The notes: generated by a model not told the origin, from the sequence alone. DNA of 64,000 nt from Sporosarcina limicola (GCF_014873855.1 NZ_JADBEL010000009.1:1-64000), one strand, 5' to 3'; shown: positions 45,059 to 57,748, counted from the stretch's first letter. Made by a program: numbers and translations.

Positions 45059-45415
45059 TGGAAGCGGTGGGAGTCGAACCCACGTCCAAAGGCCCTAACA
45101 CTTAAGCGTCTACGCGTGTAGATTGTCTATTGGGTTTCGCGCATCAGTATGCCGGCAATCAGGGCGTCCTGCGCGCTATTCTGCGAATCTCTTCCGTCTG
45201 CCTCAGAAGGCAACAGCCGTCGTATCCCACTAAAGGTTGAGCCTTGTAATCACCACATGGGCGATGGAACTACAAGGCAGATTCAACAGCTTACGCTGCG
45301 AATGCTAGGTTGTTGTTTGTTTTGCCTGTTATTATAGGTGTCGTTTCTGACGGAGCCGAACCCTCCGACGCGCAACTCAAGCTCAGACTACCCCTGTCGA
45401 ATCCGTAACGCCCCC
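45059..45415 (-). ncRNA. ssrA: tmRNA (ssrA)
   Basis: 357-base tmRNA. The 5' end GGGGGCGTTACGGATTCGAC pairs with CGCTTCC at the 3' end through G-C and G-U pairs; the 3' T-arm reads GTGGGTTCGACTCCCAC. The tag frame reads GKTNNNLAFAA then TAA, close to the Bacillus tag. The 3' CCA is not encoded. tmRNA with SmpB frees stalled ribosomes and tags the unfinished protein for ClpXP. The smpB gene lies 237 bases upstream on the same strand, the standard arrangement. Its 3' end is the integration target used by the island to the left. Confidence 0.97.
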
Positions 45416-45651
45416 GTTATGAGGAGGTCAGGATGGCCTGAACAATGATGTTAAAAAAAGTCCGGGAAAAATAGCTGTCGGATTACGTTGTCAGCTTGCT
45501 TCTCCGGTCCTCACGTATTAAAATACGCTCCGGTCCTCAAAGGCTTCGCTTCCTAGTACTCCTCGGCTCTTTTTGTCCTCCTTTTTCAACTTTGAACAAA
45601 GGCTTCTGAACTATCTTACTGTACTTATCATAGCGCATTTTCACAAAAAAA
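45416..45651. other. ssrA-smpB intergenic region with short repeats
   Basis: Should hold the ssrA promoter. GAGGACCGGAG occurs twice on the minus strand (about 45510-45540) on either side of CGTATTTTAATACG, a small palindrome. The meaning is unknown. Confidence 0.4.
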
Positions 45652-46119
45652 TCAATCCCGTTGCCTATCCTTCAAGGCACGAGCCATTTCACGTTTGGCA
45701 TCCTTCTTCTTGAGATCCTCACGCTTGTCGTAATCTTTCTTCCCTTTACCAACGCCAATCAACACTTTTGCGAAGCCGTCTTTCAAATACATCTTCAATG
45801 GTACGATGGCAACGCCTTGCTGTTTTGTTTCGACAAATAGTTTGGCAATTTGTTTTTTATGCAGCAATAGTTTCCGCGAACGAGTTGGGTCATGGTTGAA
45901 CTGGTTTCCGTGATCATATGGACTAATATGCATATTGGAAATCCATGCTTCGTTGTCACGGATACGCACAAAGGCGTCTCGTAACTGCACTTTACTGTTA
46001 CGGATTGATTTGATTTCCGTTCCTTGTAGCACGATACCTGCTTCAATCGTTTCTTCAATCGCAAAATCATGATTCGCTTTTTTATTGACAGCTACAACTT
46101 TCCCTTGGCCTTTCGCCAT
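45652..46119 (-). CDS. smpB: SsrA-binding protein SmpB
   Basis: 155 aa. [35 protein letters not shown] is the conserved OB-fold start, then [21 protein letters not shown] and the basic C-terminal tail [20 protein letters not shown] that enters the ribosomal mRNA channel. It binds the tmRNA tRNA-like end. Start ATG 46119 lies five bases after GGGGTG; GTG 46128 is less likely. A dispersed repeat ends right at its Shine-Dalgarno. Confidence 0.97.
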   Translation of the reverse strand: MAKGQGKVVAVNKKANHDFAIEETIEAGIVLQGTEIKSIRNSKVQLRDAFVRIRDNEAWISNMHISPYDHGNQFNHDPTRSRKLLLHKKQIAKLFVETKQQGVAIVPLKMYLKDGFAKVLIGVGKGKKDYDKREDLKKKDAKREMARALKDRQRD

Positions 46120-46131
46120 GTTTTTCACCCC

Positions 46132-46270
46132 TTATCAAATACGCCTCGGCGTATTTGCGCCTGGATTTTGAATTGAGCTTGCTCAATTGATTCCTTTCAA
46201 AATCCGTGGCATCCGCCGGAGGCTTTAACTTTATTCAGCAAAGGTTTGAACTCCTGATGAATAAAGTTGA
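46132..46270 (-). repeat. ~140-bp intergenic repeat, copy 1 (before smpB)
   Basis: Shares with two other places in the window the blocks GCCTCGGCGTATTTGCGCC, GAGCTTGCTCAATT, GGCATCCGCCGGAGGCTTTA and ACTTTATTCAGCA. It holds several hairpins: ATACGCC/GGCGTAT, AATTGAGC/GCTCAATT, and AACTTTATTCA with TGAATAAAGTT near the other end. Minus-strand reading ends in ATTTGATAAGGGGTG, the smpB ribosome site. Confidence 0.85.
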
Positions 46271-46300
46271 AAACCGTGGGCGGTACTCGCCGCCCTCAAT

Positions 46301-48622
46301 TTATTTTTTCTTTTTAGGTTTAGGCTTCTGATTCTTCGCTACACTTTCATAGAACTTCTTCTTTTTATTATATGTGCCCGTTTTCTTTTTATCAGCTGAT
46401 TTGTCACCAGTCTTCTTGTCTCCATCTTTCTTTTTTGCATGGATGACTTTCGGACTTTCTTTCCGGGTACGGTGGAATGATTGTTTCATGCCGACAATTT
46501 CAAAATCGATTGCCGATTCTTCTGGTTTAACGGCTACAACTTTCACTGTCACTTCATCGCCCAATCGGAACTGCTTGCCAGTATGTTCGCCAATCATTAT
46601 CATTTGACGATCATCGAAACGATAATAATCATCATTCATGTAACTGACGTGAACTAGGCCTTCAATCGTATTTTCCAATTCGATGAACAGTCCGAAATTC
46701 GTAACGGATGAAATAACACCTTCGAATTCTTCACCGATTTTATCAAGCATGAATTGTGCTTTTTTCAGCGACTCCGTATCACGTTCAGCTTCAACTGCGC
46801 GTCGTTCCCGTTCTGAAGTATGTTCTGCGATTTCGGATAAGCGTGCACTCCAGTGCGCAATCGTCTGTGCAGAAACGTCTTTTTCGAGTAGATACGTACG
46901 TATCAAACGATGAACAATCAAGTCGGGATAACGGCGAATTGGTGAGGTGAAATGTGTATAGAACTCAGTTGATAAACCAAAATGACCTAGACTCTCGTCG
47001 AAATACTTCGCCTGTTGCATCGAACGCAGAAGCATTGTTGAAATAACGGTCTCTTCTGGTAACCCCGCGATGGATTCGACGATTTCTTGCAATGCACGTG
47101 GATGGACTTTATTGCCTGTCCCTTTCACGATAACACCGAAATTAGTCAAGAATTCAAAGAAGCGTTGTAATTTTTCAGCTTTCGGATCTTCATGGATTCG
47201 GTAGATGAACGGTACTTGTAGCCAATGGAAGTGTTCCGCAATCGTTTCGTTCGCTGCAAGCATGAACTCCTCGATGAGACGTTCCGCAACAGTACGCTCT
47301 CTGATGACGATATCTGTCGGCCATCCTTCTTCATTTACAAGAATTTTTGATTCCTTGAAATCGAAATCGATTGCTCCGCGGTCGATCCTTTTCTGTTTCA
47401 ATATCGCCGCAAGTTCTCCCATCTCGTTGATCATCGGAACGATAGCTGCGTACTTTTCAATTAGCTCTTCATCTTTTTCTTCGATGATTTTATAGACATC
47501 CGTGTATGTCATACGTTCGTTCGTGCGAATGACACTTTCAAAAATTTCATGATTAATTACTTTTCCGCTTTCATTGATTGTCATTTGACATGACAATGTC
47601 AACCTATCCACGCCAGGGTTCAATGAACAAATCCCGTTCGATAGTTTATGTGGCAACATCGGGATAACACGATCCGTCAAATAAACGCTTGTCCCTCGAT
47701 CATAGGCTTCCGCATCCAATGGCGTATTTTCCTGAACATAATAACTGACGTCGGAAATGTGAACAGACAGTGTATACGTGCCATTGTCATTTTTAACAAC
47801 CGACACTGCATCATCTAAGTCTTTCGCATCTGCACCGTCAATCGTAAAGGTTATCTCTTCACGTAAATCACGTCGTTTGAATAGATCTTTCTCCTGTACT
47901 TCATCAGGAATATTATTTGCCTGATCCAGTACTTCTTTCGGGAATTCGACTTCGATTCCGTGCTTATGGATGATGGAAAGAATATCTACGCCTGGATCAT
48001 TTTTATGACCAAGTATTTGAGACACCATGCCTGTTGCGGATTTTAAATCACTCGGCCATTCCGTTATTTCAACGACGACTTTATGGCCGTCCACCGCATT
48101 AAGTGAATCGCCTTTTCCAATGAAAATATCCATCGGAAGTTTTTTATCATCAGGAATAACGAACCCGAATCCTTTGTTGTCTTGATAGGAACCAACAACT
48201 TTTGTCGTTTTCCGTTCAACAACGCGAGTAACTGTACCTTCACGTCTATCACCTGATGAGGTGCCCGTAACACGCACAAGGACAATATCGCCGTTCATCG
48301 TACCATTCACTTCATGCGGTGGGATGAATATGTCGTCCATGCCTTCCATTTCTGGAGCAACGAAACCGAATCCTTTTGCATGGCCTATGAATTTCCCACG
48401 AACAAGGTTCATGCGCTCAGGTACGCCGTAACGATTCGTTCTTGACCGGATAATTTGGCCTTTTTGCTCAAGCTGAACGAGCATTTTCACAAGTTCCTTG
48501 AATTCTGCAGCTTGCTCCATGCCCATCATTTCCTGAATTTCCTGCACGGTTTGTGGTTTGTAAGATTCCTCTTTCATAAGAGACAGCAATTTCTGCTGCA
48601 TCTCTTTCTCGAAATTATCCAA
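46301..48622 (-). CDS. rnr: ribonuclease R
   Basis: About 773 aa. An N-terminal winged helix ([31 protein letters not shown]), two cold-shock domains ([29 protein letters not shown]), the RNB catalytic core ([17 protein letters not shown] with the magnesium Asp residues; [19 protein letters not shown]) and an S1 domain ([25 protein letters not shown]) with a lysine-rich tail. It degrades structured RNA 3' to 5' and works with tmRNA on stalled mRNAs, which fits its place before smpB and ssrA. I prefer TTG 48622 ([15 protein letters not shown]), eight bases after AGGAG; ATG 48628 is too close. Confidence 0.95.
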   Translation of the reverse strand: MDNFEKEMQQKLLSLMKEESYKPQTVQEIQEMMGMEQAAEFKELVKMLVQLEQKGQIIRSRTNRYGVPERMNLVRGKFIGHAKGFGFVAPEMEGMDDIFIPPHEVNGTMNGDIVLVRVTGTSSGDRREGTVTRVVERKTTKVVGSYQDNKGFGFVIPDDKKLPMDIFIGKGDSLNAVDGHKVVVEITEWPSDLKSATGMVSQILGHKNDPGVDILSIIHKHGIEVEFPKEVLDQANNIPDEVQEKDLFKRRDLREEITFTIDGADAKDLDDAVSVVKNDNGTYTLSVHISDVSYYVQENTPLDAEAYDRGTSVYLTDRVIPMLPHKLSNGICSLNPGVDRLTLSCQMTINESGKVINHEIFESVIRTNERMTYTDVYKIIEEKDEELIEKYAAIVPMINEMGELAAILKQKRIDRGAIDFDFKESKILVNEEGWPTDIVIRERTVAERLIEEFMLAANETIAEHFHWLQVPFIYRIHEDPKAEKLQRFFEFLTNFGVIVKGTGNKVHPRALQEIVESIAGLPEETVISTMLLRSMQQAKYFDESLGHFGLSTEFYTHFTSPIRRYPDLIVHRLIRTYLLEKDVSAQTIAHWSARLSEIAEHTSERERRAVEAERDTESLKKAQFMLDKIGEEFEGVISSVTNFGLFIELENTIEGLVHVSYMNDDYYRFDDRQMIMIGEHTGKQFRLGDEVTVKVVAVKPEESAIDFEIVGMKQSFHRTRKESPKVIHAKKKDGDKKTGDKSADKKKTGTYNKKKKFYESVAKNQKPKPKKKK

Positions 48623-48666
48623 TTGCATCTCTCCTTTATAGTTAGCATGTTCATTTGTTCTATTTT

Positions 48667-49413
48667 TCACACGTTCCAATCAAGCGATTCTAGAAATTCA
48701 AAAATATCCTCATGAAGTTTCTCTTTTTCTGGCCCGAGTGTGATGACATGTCCCGACTTTTCATACCATTTCATTTGTTTGTCTGCTGATTCAATCGTGT
48801 CATAAATAATGTTTGCAGAATCAGGATCGATGACATCATCTAGTGATCCCTGCACAACAAATAGCGGTGCATAGATATGATCGATGTGATCACGTACATC
48901 ATAGATGAATGTTCTAAGGTCTTTTAGGGAAGGCATGGTTTGCTGTTTTAGTGCCTGTACTTCCTGTTCAATTTCTTCATTGCTTTTTCCTTCATATTTC
49001 TTATATTCGCCAGCGTATTTTAGTACTCCTTCAAACATTTGGTCCGTCGTTCTCATGGACATTGGTGCACACATCGTAACAATACCCTTCACAGGTTTGT
49101 TATACCCTATTTTCAGTGAAAATACGCCTCCAAGTGATAATCCCGCCACTGCGATTTCATCGTACCCAGCGTCTTTTAGTCGATTATATCCATCAAGTAC
49201 ATCTTCCCACCACTCTTCGGGGCCAGTATGTATCAATTCTTCCGCCGGAACGCCATGACCTCTATAATGAGGTGCAAGCGATGTATAACCCTTCTTTTCA
49301 AGAAAGCGCCCGAGCATGCGGACGTCTGCCGAAGTTCCAGTGAATCCATGAAGAAGCAAGACTGCACGCCTCCCTTTTTCAAAAAAGAATGGTTTTGGTT
49401 GAGCAACTCTCAT
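48667..49413 (-). CDS. est: carboxylesterase (Est30-like)
   Basis: 248 aa. [18 protein letters not shown] is the oxyanion region, GLSLGG holds the catalytic Ser (about residue 93), then [12 protein letters not shown] with Asp and EKSGHVITL with His. This matches Geobacillus Est30 and Bacillus yvaK products, cytosolic esterases of short-chain esters. Its place between secG and rnr is conserved in Bacillales. Start ATG 49413 has AGGAGG nine bases upstream. Confidence 0.93.
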   Translation of the reverse strand: MRVAQPKPFFFEKGRRAVLLLHGFTGTSADVRMLGRFLEKKGYTSLAPHYRGHGVPAEELIHTGPEEWWEDVLDGYNRLKDAGYDEIAVAGLSLGGVFSLKIGYNKPVKGIVTMCAPMSMRTTDQMFEGVLKYAGEYKKYEGKSNEEIEQEVQALKQQTMPSLKDLRTFIYDVRDHIDHIYAPLFVVQGSLDDVIDPDSANIIYDTIESADKQMKWYEKSGHVITLGPEKEKLHEDIFEFLESLDWNV

Positions 49414-49433
49414 TCTTTTCATCCTCCTACAAA

Positions 49434-49463
49434 AAACGCCCGACCATGCGGTGGTCAGGCGTT
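49434..49463 (-). terminator. terminator between secG and est
   Basis: AACGCCCGACCA pairs with TGGTCAGGCGTT (one mismatch) with TTTTTTG after it on the minus strand. It is 15 bases past secG. Confidence 0.8.
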
Positions 49464-49477
49464 TGTTAGTTATTAAG

Positions 49478-49705
49478 TTATACTTTCATGATGGCTACTG
49501 CCAATATGAAAAACAAAACGGAAAGTACGACTGTAACTCGTTGAAGTACGAGATCAAGTCCACGCGCTTTTTGTTTACCAAAAAGTTGTTCAGCTCCACC
49601 AGAGATGGCTCCTGAAAGACCTGCACTTTTCCCAGATTGCAATAAAACAACAACGATCAATGATAGTGCTACGATAACTAGCAGTGTCATCAGTAAAGCG
49701 TGCAT
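49478..49705 (-). CDS. secG: preprotein translocase subunit SecG
   Basis: 75 aa with two membrane helices (about residues 2-22 and 52-73) joined by the conserved loop [31 protein letters not shown]. It assists SecYE in export. Start ATG 49705 lies after AGGAGGTGG; the longer frame from 49735 is not typical. Located between eno and est as in Bacillus. Confidence 0.96.
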   Translation of the reverse strand: MHALLMTLLVIVALSLIVVVLLQSGKSAGLSGAISGGAEQLFGKQKARGLDLVLQRVTVVLSVLFFILAVAIMKV

Positions 49706-49831
49706 TTTGTTCCACCTCCTGAATACGAACTTCACAACAGTTCTATTTTACCAAAGTCAAGCTACTGTTACAACCTATTATTCTGAATTTAGACCAGTTG
49801 ACATCAATTCTCTATTTCAAATGAATGAAAA

Positions 49832-49868
49832 TAAAGAAGAAACCCTTAAATGACAAGGTTTCTTCTTT
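49832..49868 (-). terminator. eno operon terminator
   Basis: AAAGAAGAAACCCTT pairs with AAGGTTTCTTCTTT (one bulge) a few bases past the eno stop. It has a T-rich stem on both strands. Confidence 0.75.
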
Positions 49869-49878
49869 ATTAGAACAA

Positions 49879-51380
<1,502 letters not shown>

Positions 51381-52901
51381 TTAAAATAGTGATGTTCCAG
51401 TCATAGCATCTGGTTGTTCAAGTTCTAGCAATTTCAACATTGTCGGTGCAAGATCAGCGAGTTTGCCTCCGTCCCGCAGCACGACGCCCGGTTTCGTCAC
51501 AATGACGGGAACAGGGTTTGTTGTATGCGCCGTCATCGGAGAACCTTCCACCGTCGTCACTTCATCAGCATTACCATGGTCTGCTGTGACAATCGCTGAA
51601 CCGCCTTTCGCATGAATGGCGTCGATGATTTTTCCAAGACAGAAATCGACCGTTTCAATCGCCTTGATGGTCGGCTCCAGCATCCCGCTATGCCCAACCA
51701 TATCCGGATTCGCAAAATTGAGGATGATTGCATCATAGCGTTCCGCTTCGATGCCTTCTACAAGCGCTTCGGTCACTTCGTATGCACTCATCTCGGGTTT
51801 CAAATCGTATGTTGCCACTTTTGGAGAGGCTATCAAGATTCGCTCTTCACCTTCAAACTTCTCTTCCCTACCGCCACTCATGAAAAAAGTGACATGTGGA
51901 TACTTCTCAGTTTCCGCAATTCGGAGTTGTTTTAATCCGTTATCTGAAATGACTTCACCGAGCGTATTTTTAAGGTTTTCATTTGCATAGACAACGTCTG
52001 CAACGACTTCGTCACTATAATGTGTGAACGTTACAAATTTCAAATCTGTGAACTTTTTCGTATCAAAGTCTTTAAATGTATTATCAGTGAACGTGCGTGA
52101 TAGCTGAATTGCCCTATCTGGTCGGAAATTAAAAAACACAACGGCATCCTCATCTTCAACTGTTGCGACGGGTTTTCCTAGTTCCTCAATGATGAAAGGT
52201 AAAACGAATTCATCATGTACACCTTGCTCGTATGATGCAAGAATGCCGGCTGTTGGAGTTACTGCGGTAAGGGCAGTGCCGTCCACAATCGCACGGTACG
52301 CTTTTTCCACACGATCCCAACGCTTGTCCCGGTCCATCGCATAATAGCGCCCTGAAATACTTGCAAATTTACCGACACCAATTTCCTGCATAACCGCTTC
52401 GGTCTTTTCAATATAATCAAGGGCAGATTGAGGTCGAACATCTCGTCCGTCAAGAAATGCATGAACGTATACTTTGTCAACCCCGTTCATTTTCGCAAGA
52501 CGAAGAAGCGCAAACAAATGCTCATAATGGCTATGTACCCCGCCATCAGAAAATAATCCCATCAGATGAAGTGCAGAGCCGTGTTCTTTGGCATGTGCAA
52601 CTGCATTGAGTAATGTTTCATTGTCAAAAAAATCGGCTTCTCTGATGGATTTATTGATGCGTGTCAGGCTTTGATAGACAATCCGACCTGCTCCGATATT
52701 CAAATGACCTACTTCCGAATTGCCCATTTGTCCCTCTGGAAGACCGACAGCTTCTCCACAAGCGGTTAAAGTAGAATGCGGGAAGTTGTTCCACAGAATA
52801 TCGTAATTCGGCTTGTTCGACTGTGCGACTGCATTTCCGAAATTCTCATCTCGAAGACCGAAACCATCCAAAATAATTAATGCCACGGGTCCTTTACTCA
52901 T
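51381..52901 (-). CDS. gpmI: 2,3-bisphosphoglycerate-independent phosphoglycerate mutase
   Basis: 506 aa. [11 protein letters not shown] carries the first manganese Asp, [14 protein letters not shown] the phosphoserine nucleophile, [31 protein letters not shown] and [11 protein letters not shown] the other metal and substrate residues. It converts 3- to 2-phosphoglycerate. ATG 52901 overlaps the tpiA stop by eight bases, so the two are coupled. Confidence 0.97.
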   Translation of the reverse strand: MSKGPVALIILDGFGLRDENFGNAVAQSNKPNYDILWNNFPHSTLTACGEAVGLPEGQMGNSEVGHLNIGAGRIVYQSLTRINKSIREADFFDNETLLNAVAHAKEHGSALHLMGLFSDGGVHSHYEHLFALLRLAKMNGVDKVYVHAFLDGRDVRPQSALDYIEKTEAVMQEIGVGKFASISGRYYAMDRDKRWDRVEKAYRAIVDGTALTAVTPTAGILASYEQGVHDEFVLPFIIEELGKPVATVEDEDAVVFFNFRPDRAIQLSRTFTDNTFKDFDTKKFTDLKFVTFTHYSDEVVADVVYANENLKNTLGEVISDNGLKQLRIAETEKYPHVTFFMSGGREEKFEGEERILIASPKVATYDLKPEMSAYEVTEALVEGIEAERYDAIILNFANPDMVGHSGMLEPTIKAIETVDFCLGKIIDAIHAKGGSAIVTADHGNADEVTTVEGSPMTAHTTNPVPVIVTKPGVVLRDGGKLADLAPTMLKLLELEQPDAMTGTSLF

Positions 52902-53655
52902 GTGCACAAGCCTCGACCAATTTCAAAAATGATTTAGGTTCTAAGCTTGCCCCTCCGACAAGTGCGCCATCGATATGTTGCATCGATAAGAGTTCTTCAA
53001 TATTGTCCGGTTTGACGCTGCCGCCATACTGGATACGGATTTCACCGGCAATTTTTTCGTCATATAAGTCACCGATTGTTGTACGGATTGCACCGCATAC
53101 TTCATTCGCATCTTCCGCAGTAGCAGTTTTCCCAGTTCCAATTGCCCAAATCGGTTCATACGCAATGACCGCTTTTGGTGCAAGGTCTTGACTGATTCCT
53201 TCGAATGCTTTCTTCACTTGACCGGCCACTTTATCCCCCGTTTTACCATTTTCCCGTTCTTCGAGGGATTCCCCCACACAAACGATGGGTGTTAAATCGT
53301 ATTCGAATGCGGCATGGACTTTACGGTTGACGGATTCGTCGCTTTCATTGAAATATTGCCTGCGCTCGGAATGGCCAAGGATTACATAATTTACACCGCT
53401 ATTCGACAGCATCGCTGAACTGATTTCACCTGTGAAGGCTCCCTCTTTAACATCATGCATCGTTTGCGCGCCAATGCCAACAGAGGAATCCTTTGTAAGC
53501 TGTGCAAGTTCAGAAAGGTACAAAGAAGGTGGGCAAATGACCACTTCCACATTTTCTGAAACCGGCACTTTGCTTAACACTTCTTCCATAAAGCTTTTCG
53601 CTTCTTCCGCTGTCTTATACATTTTCCAGTTCCCTGCAAGGATACGTTTACGCAA
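52894..53655 (-). CDS. tpiA: triosephosphate isomerase
   Basis: 253 aa. [12 protein letters not shown] has the catalytic Asn and Lys, GHSERRQYF the catalytic His, [11 protein letters not shown] the catalytic Glu, then [10 protein letters not shown] for phosphate binding. It interconverts the triose phosphates. TTG 53655 is preferred, seven bases after GGAGGG; GTG 53670 abuts the pgk stop and overlaps that site. Confidence 0.97.
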   Translation of the reverse strand: MRKRILAGNWKMYKTAEEAKSFMEEVLSKVPVSENVEVVICPPSLYLSELAQLTKDSSVGIGAQTMHDVKEGAFTGEISSAMLSNSGVNYVILGHSERRQYFNESDESVNRKVHAAFEYDLTPIVCVGESLEERENGKTGDKVAGQVKKAFEGISQDLAPKAVIAYEPIWAIGTGKTATAEDANEVCGAIRTTIGDLYDEKIAGEIRIQYGGSVKPDNIEELLSMQHIDGALVGGASLEPKSFLKLVEACAHE

Positions 53656-53670
53656 ATCTTTTCCCTCCAC

Positions 53671-54852
53671 TCATTTATCTTTCAACGCTGTGACGCCTGG
53701 CAGGTCTTTTCCTTCCATGAATTCAAGGGAAGCTCCTCCGCCAGTAGAGATATGATCCATTTTGTCTCCGACACCAAATTTTTCAACGGCCGCAGCAGAA
53801 TCCCCGCCTCCGATGACTGTATAAGCTTGTGTTTCCGCCATTGCCTCCGCAACACGTTTCGTACCAGCGGCGAATGACTCCATCTCGAACACACCCATCG
53901 GTCCGTTCCAGATGATTAGTTTAGAATTTTTAATCACATTGGCATACAGTTCAGCCGTTTCCGGACCAATATCAAGACCCATCCATCCTTTAGGAATTGA
54001 ATTGATTGACACAGTTTTCGTCTTTGCATCTTTGGAGAATTCATCCGCTACGATCGCATCAACTGGCAGGTATAAGTTAACGCCTTTTTCTTTTGCTTTC
54101 GTAATGAATGATTTTGCTAACTCAATTTTATCTTCTTCTACTAGCGAATTACCAGTTTCGTAGCCTTGCGCTTTCGAAAATGTATAAGAAAGCCCGCCTC
54201 CGATAAGTAAGTTATCGACTTTATCTAATAGATGGTCGATCACTCCGATTTTATCTTTTACTTTCGCACCACCGATAATGGCAGTGAATGGACGTTCAGG
54301 TTCTGTTAGCGCTTTTCCAAGAACATCAAGTTCTTTTTCAAGCAGTAGGCCTGAGACTGCCGGAATATATGCTGCGATGCCAGCAGTAGAAGCATGTGCA
54401 CGGTGTGCCGCGCCAAAAGCATCATTGATGAATAGGTCCGCCAAAGCTGCAAATTCCTTTGCCAATTCCGGATCGTTTTTTTCTTCTCCGGCATGGAATC
54501 TGACATTTTCAAGCAGCACGATATCGCCATTCTCCATCGTCGAAATAGCTTGCTTCACTTCATCACCAATCGACGTATCAAGTTTCGTTACGGATTTACC
54601 AATGAGTTCCGCAAGTTTTTCCCCCGTAGCAGTGAGCCGCATATCTTCGTTCACTTCGCCTTTCGGACGGCCAAGATGGCTTGCAAGAATGACTTTCGCA
54701 CCGTGGTTCGTTAAGTAGTCGATTGTCGGAATTGCCGCCCGGATTCTCGTATCATCCGTCACTTTCCCGTCTTCCATCGGCACATTGAAATCCACCCGGC
54801 AAAATACACGTTTCCCCTCAAGCTGCATATCTTTCATCGTCTTTTTTGACAT
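53671..54852 (-). CDS. pgk: phosphoglycerate kinase
   Basis: About 393 aa. [24 protein letters not shown] is the conserved N-terminal substrate loop, [10 protein letters not shown] follows, and the C-terminal nucleotide site is [33 protein letters not shown]. It makes ATP from 1,3-bisphosphoglycerate. Start MSKKTMKDM at 54852 (or the ATG one codon earlier) fits the family; the longer frame to 54921 runs through the terminator-like hairpin. Confidence 0.97.
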   Translation of the reverse strand: MSKKTMKDMQLEGKRVFCRVDFNVPMEDGKVTDDTRIRAAIPTIDYLTNHGAKVILASHLGRPKGEVNEDMRLTATGEKLAELIGKSVTKLDTSIGDEVKQAISTMENGDIVLLENVRFHAGEEKNDPELAKEFAALADLFINDAFGAAHRAHASTAGIAAYIPAVSGLLLEKELDVLGKALTEPERPFTAIIGGAKVKDKIGVIDHLLDKVDNLLIGGGLSYTFSKAQGYETGNSLVEEDKIELAKSFITKAKEKGVNLYLPVDAIVADEFSKDAKTKTVSINSIPKGWMGLDIGPETAELYANVIKNSKLIIWNGPMGVFEMESFAAGTKRVAEAMAETQAYTVIGGGDSAAAVEKFGVGDKMDHISTGGGASLEFMEGKDLPGVTALKDK

Positions 54853-54887
54853 CATGAAACATGCCCACCTCCAAGTAAAATTAAAAA

Positions 54888-54914
54888 GGAGGAACGGGGT
54901 TTCCCCGTCCCTCA
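54888..54914 (-). terminator. hairpin between gap and pgk
   Basis: GAGGAACGGGG and CCCCGTCCCTC pair closely and are followed on the minus strand by CTTTTTAATTTT. It probably ends part of the cggR-gap transcripts, letting gap be expressed above the later genes. Confidence 0.65.
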
Positions 54915-54987
54915 CACCCATCTACATTATAAGGGGTATTTTTGTTTGTGGCTAGATTTAACTGTTTATAACGATTTAAGATTTAGT

Positions 54988-55995
54988 TTATAGTCCTTTA
55001 TGGTACATATACAACGCCAAATCGATACAACGTGCCGAGTAAGCCGATTCATTGTCGTACCATGAAATAACTTTCACCATATTATCCCCTATCACCATTG
55101 TTGATAAGCCGTCCACTGTGGACGAGGAAATATTGCCGTTGTAATCTTTTGAGACGAGCGGTAATTCAGTGTATACCAAGATGTCTTTCAATTCATTTTC
55201 AGAAGCTTTTTTGAGTGCTGCGTTTACTTGTTCAACTGTCACATCTTTCTCCAGTTCAGCGACGAAATCGACGAGTGAAACGTTTGGTGTCGGAACACGG
55301 ACTGCCATACCATCCAATTTCCCTTTCAACTCAGGAATAACTTTTGTCACTGCCGATGCAGCGCCTGTCGTTGTCGGAATCATGGATTCTGCAGCTGCAC
55401 GTGCACGTCTGTAATCTTCATGTGGTAAGTCCAAGATACGTTGATCATTCGTGTAAGAATGAATTGTTGTCATCAGACCACGTTTTACGCCGAATTGTTC
55501 ATGAAGTACTTTCACAACTGGTGCAAGGCAGTTTGTCGTACAAGATGCATTTGAAATGATGTCATCTTCCTCAGGATTGTATTGTTCATGATTCACACCC
55601 ATTACGAGTGTTGTCAACTCACCTTTAGCAGGCGCTGACAAGATTACTTTTTTCGCTCCGGCTTCAAGATGCTTGCTCAACTGCTCTTTATCGCGGAATA
55701 CGCCTGTCGAATCGATGACAACATCAACTTCGAGTTCTCTCCATGGTAGAACTACAGGATCTTTCTCTGCATACACCTTTACTTTTTTCCCGTTGACAAC
55801 AAGATATTCTCCATCTGAAGTTACTTCAGCATCAAATATGCCGTGTACTGAATCGTACTTCAGTAGATGTGCGAGCATTGCTGCGTCAGTCAAATCATTG
55901 ACTGCCACGATTTCGATTTCGTCTGATTTCATTGCCTCGCGGAATACGATTCGTCCTATTCGTCCAAATCCGTTAATCGCCATTTTCAATGTCAT
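54988..55995 (-). CDS. gap: glyceraldehyde-3-phosphate dehydrogenase (type I)
   Basis: 335 aa. INGFGRIGRIVFRE is the NAD site, SNASCTTNCLAP carries the catalytic Cys, and SYTNDQRILDLPHEDYRRARAAAESMIPTTTGAA the substrate site. As the gene behind cggR it is the glycolytic GapA type. RBS GGAGGG precedes the ATG. A dispersed repeat lies between it and cggR. Confidence 0.97.
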   Translation of the reverse strand: MTLKMAINGFGRIGRIVFREAMKSDEIEIVAVNDLTDAAMLAHLLKYDSVHGIFDAEVTSDGEYLVVNGKKVKVYAEKDPVVLPWRELEVDVVIDSTGVFRDKEQLSKHLEAGAKKVILSAPAKGELTTLVMGVNHEQYNPEEDDIISNASCTTNCLAPVVKVLHEQFGVKRGLMTTIHSYTNDQRILDLPHEDYRRARAAAESMIPTTTGAASAVTKVIPELKGKLDGMAVRVPTPNVSLVDFVAELEKDVTVEQVNAALKKASENELKDILVYTELPLVSKDYNGNISSSTVDGLSTMVIGDNMVKVISWYDNESAYSARCIDLALYMYHKGL

Positions 55996-56035
55996 TTGTT
56001 TTCCCTCCGAAGATAAATTAGTATGTAGATTTTTT

Positions 56036-56174
56036 TATCAAACACGCCTCGACGTTTTTGCGCCCGAATTTTGAATTGAGCTTGCCCAATTGACTTCTTT
56101 CAAAATCTATGGCATCCGCCGGAGGCTATAACTTTATTCAGCAAGGGGTTGAACTTGTGCTGAATAAAGTTAAT
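56036..56174 (-). repeat. ~140-bp intergenic repeat, copy 3 (before gap)
   Basis: Same order of blocks as copies 1 and 2, somewhat diverged (GCCTCGACGTTTTTGCGCCC, GAGCTTGCCCAATT, GGCATCCGCCGGAGGC, AACTTTATTCAGCA with TGCTGAATAAAGTT). It lies between cggR and gap, about 40 bases before the gap start. Confidence 0.85.
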
Positions 56175-56227
56175 TAATACCCTCAATTGCTTGTTGCTAA
56201 GGGCGGTTGTTATCATCGGTAGCACTT

Positions 56228-57262
56228 CTATATATTTAGAAATCTATTCAGCATTTCAATTGCAGCGCCTTCATCTGTTACTAGAATGGTCTGTTTCGGT
56301 GCGCTTGCCATATAAGAGAGGATTGCTTCAGTTTTACTGCTTCCTCCTGCAACTGCGATGATTAGTGGAATTCGTTCAAGTTGATTCGTCTGAATTCCAA
56401 TCGTTCGAATACGGTGAACAGCATTTCCATTCTTATCGAAGTAGTAACCGAACGCTTCCCCTTGCGCTCCACACTCTTGAAGCATAAGCTGTTTCTTTTC
56501 TGTTGAGCTACGTATTAGGGCCATCGTCTGGGCATCCCCGATTCCATGTAGGACACAGTCAGTTTTATCGTATAGTTCAAGCATTTTCAGGACTGAAGGT
56601 TCTTTTCTAAAAGCTTCATGAGCTTCCAATCTCAACGATTCTGGGTAATAAAATGTATTATATGTTCCGCTACAAGCATCTGCGAAGGAGGCTGCAATAA
56701 CATTCGCTTGCAATCCAATTTCATCTCCGACTCCACCCCTTGCAGCGATAAATAGCAGCTCCCGCATGTCGTCATTCTTTACAATATAGGGCGGGATTGA
56801 TGCAATTGTGCTTCCTCCGGTGACGGCAACTATTTTCCCCTTGCCAATTTCAGCTATGAATTGATTTGCCGCCTCCAAGCCAAGTAAACTTTTTGCCGTA
56901 GAATCCATATCACAATTCCCGGTAACCACTTTGACTGCGCGAATGCCAAGGAATTGAGTTAATTTCTTGGCAATAGCCGCACGACCTGACCAGTCTTCCA
57001 TAGCTGATTCAAGAGTGCTTAGGACCACATCTCCCTCAGTCGTAATCGAAGTTCCTTCTTTCGCAACCCGGATAAGATTCTGACTTCGGAGGGCATCCAT
57101 CATCGTACGAGTTTCTCGCTCCGATAAACCTGCCGTCTGACCGAGTGGGCGTCTTCCAATTGGTCCTGCCATTTTTACGATATTCAGTACGCGATACCTT
57201 TGCTCCATGAGTTCCATCATTTCAGGTACGAGCTTCCTTTGTGCTTCTATCATTGGGTCCAA
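56228..57262 (-). CDS. cggR: central glycolytic genes regulator CggR
   Basis: 344-aa SorC/DeoR-family repressor. The N-terminal helix-turn-helix is in GPIGRRPLGQTAGLSERETRTMMDALR; the effector domain has VTGNCDMDSTAKSLLGLEAA and AVTGGSTIASIPP for sugar-phosphate binding. Fructose-1,6-bisphosphate releases it from DNA. Start is TTG 57262, six bases after GGGGG. It heads the gap-pgk-tpiA-gpmI-eno series and has a double GGGACGTT operator upstream. Confidence 0.95.
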   Translation of the reverse strand: MDPMIEAQRKLVPEMMELMEQRYRVLNIVKMAGPIGRRPLGQTAGLSERETRTMMDALRSQNLIRVAKEGTSITTEGDVVLSTLESAMEDWSGRAAIAKKLTQFLGIRAVKVVTGNCDMDSTAKSLLGLEAANQFIAEIGKGKIVAVTGGSTIASIPPYIVKNDDMRELLFIAARGGVGDEIGLQANVIAASFADACSGTYNTFYYPESLRLEAHEAFRKEPSVLKMLELYDKTDCVLHGIGDAQTMALIRSSTEKKQLMLQECGAQGEAFGYYFDKNGNAVHRIRTIGIQTNQLERIPLIIAVAGGSSKTEAILSYMASAPKQTILVTDEGAAIEMLNRFLNI

Positions 57263-57284
57263 TGGTTGCCCCCTTTCGTTCGTT

Positions 57285-57322
57285 GGGTCTACAAACGTCC
57301 CTCTATATCAATCAACGTCCCA
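57285..57322 (-). promoter_or_regulatory. CggR operator
   Basis: On the minus strand GGGACGTTGATTGAT and GGGACGTTTGTAGAC occur in tandem, matching the CggR pattern of two GGGAC-N6-TGTC-like half sites. It lies between the promoter and the cggR start, so bound CggR would block the elongating polymerase. Confidence 0.85.
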
Positions 57323-57357
57323 CCTAATGCAAAAAAATATATCTGATTCCTACTACC

Positions 57358-57386
57358 ATTATATACTCTCTTCTTTAATTTTACAA
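57358..57386 (-). promoter_or_regulatory. sigma-A promoter of the glycolytic operon
   Basis: TTGTAA (57381-57386) and TATAAT (57358-57363) are separated by 17 bases, upstream of the CggR operator. Confidence 0.8.
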
Positions 57387-57404
57387 ATAAAGTCCATTGG
57401 TTTT

Positions 57405-57632
57405 TCAGAATAGTTCCAGAACATCGACATAACCGATAGATCCATGAAGCAATACTTCGCCATCTTTTTCGATAACTGGAATCATTAGCATGTATTTCTC
57501 ATGGCTGTCATCATCATCTTCAATATTGATTTCGGTCCAAGTAAGTGCGACATCCTCCTGTGCGAGTTGCAACATCAATTTAGCTTCGTCACAAAGATGA
57601 CAGCCTGACTTCGTATAAAATAACACATGCAT
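57405..57632 (-). CDS. glutaredoxin family protein
   Basis: 75 aa, thioredoxin fold with the CxxC site in YTKSGCHLCDEAKL (residues about 7-20) and a cis-Pro region MIPVIEKDGE. Small glutaredoxin-like proteins of this sort follow clpP or precede cggR in Bacillales; substrate unknown. ATG follows a weak AGAGGTGT-like site. Confidence 0.85.
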   Translation of the reverse strand: MHVLFYTKSGCHLCDEAKLMLQLAQEDVALTWTEINIEDDDDSHEKYMLMIPVIEKDGEVLLHGSIGYVDVLELF

Positions 57633-57712
57633 TCACAAACACCTCTTGATTATTTTTATTACTTCAGTATAAATGAAAACTGGACTATCATACAACATTT
57701 TCGTCATCAAAA

Positions 57713-57739
57713 AACCGACCTTATTATGAAAGGTCGGTT
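57713..57739 (-). terminator. clpP terminator
   Basis: AACCGACCTT pairs with AAGGTCGGTT across a seven-base loop and is followed by TTTTTT on the minus strand. Confidence 0.85.
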
Positions 57740-57748
57740 CGTTTTTCA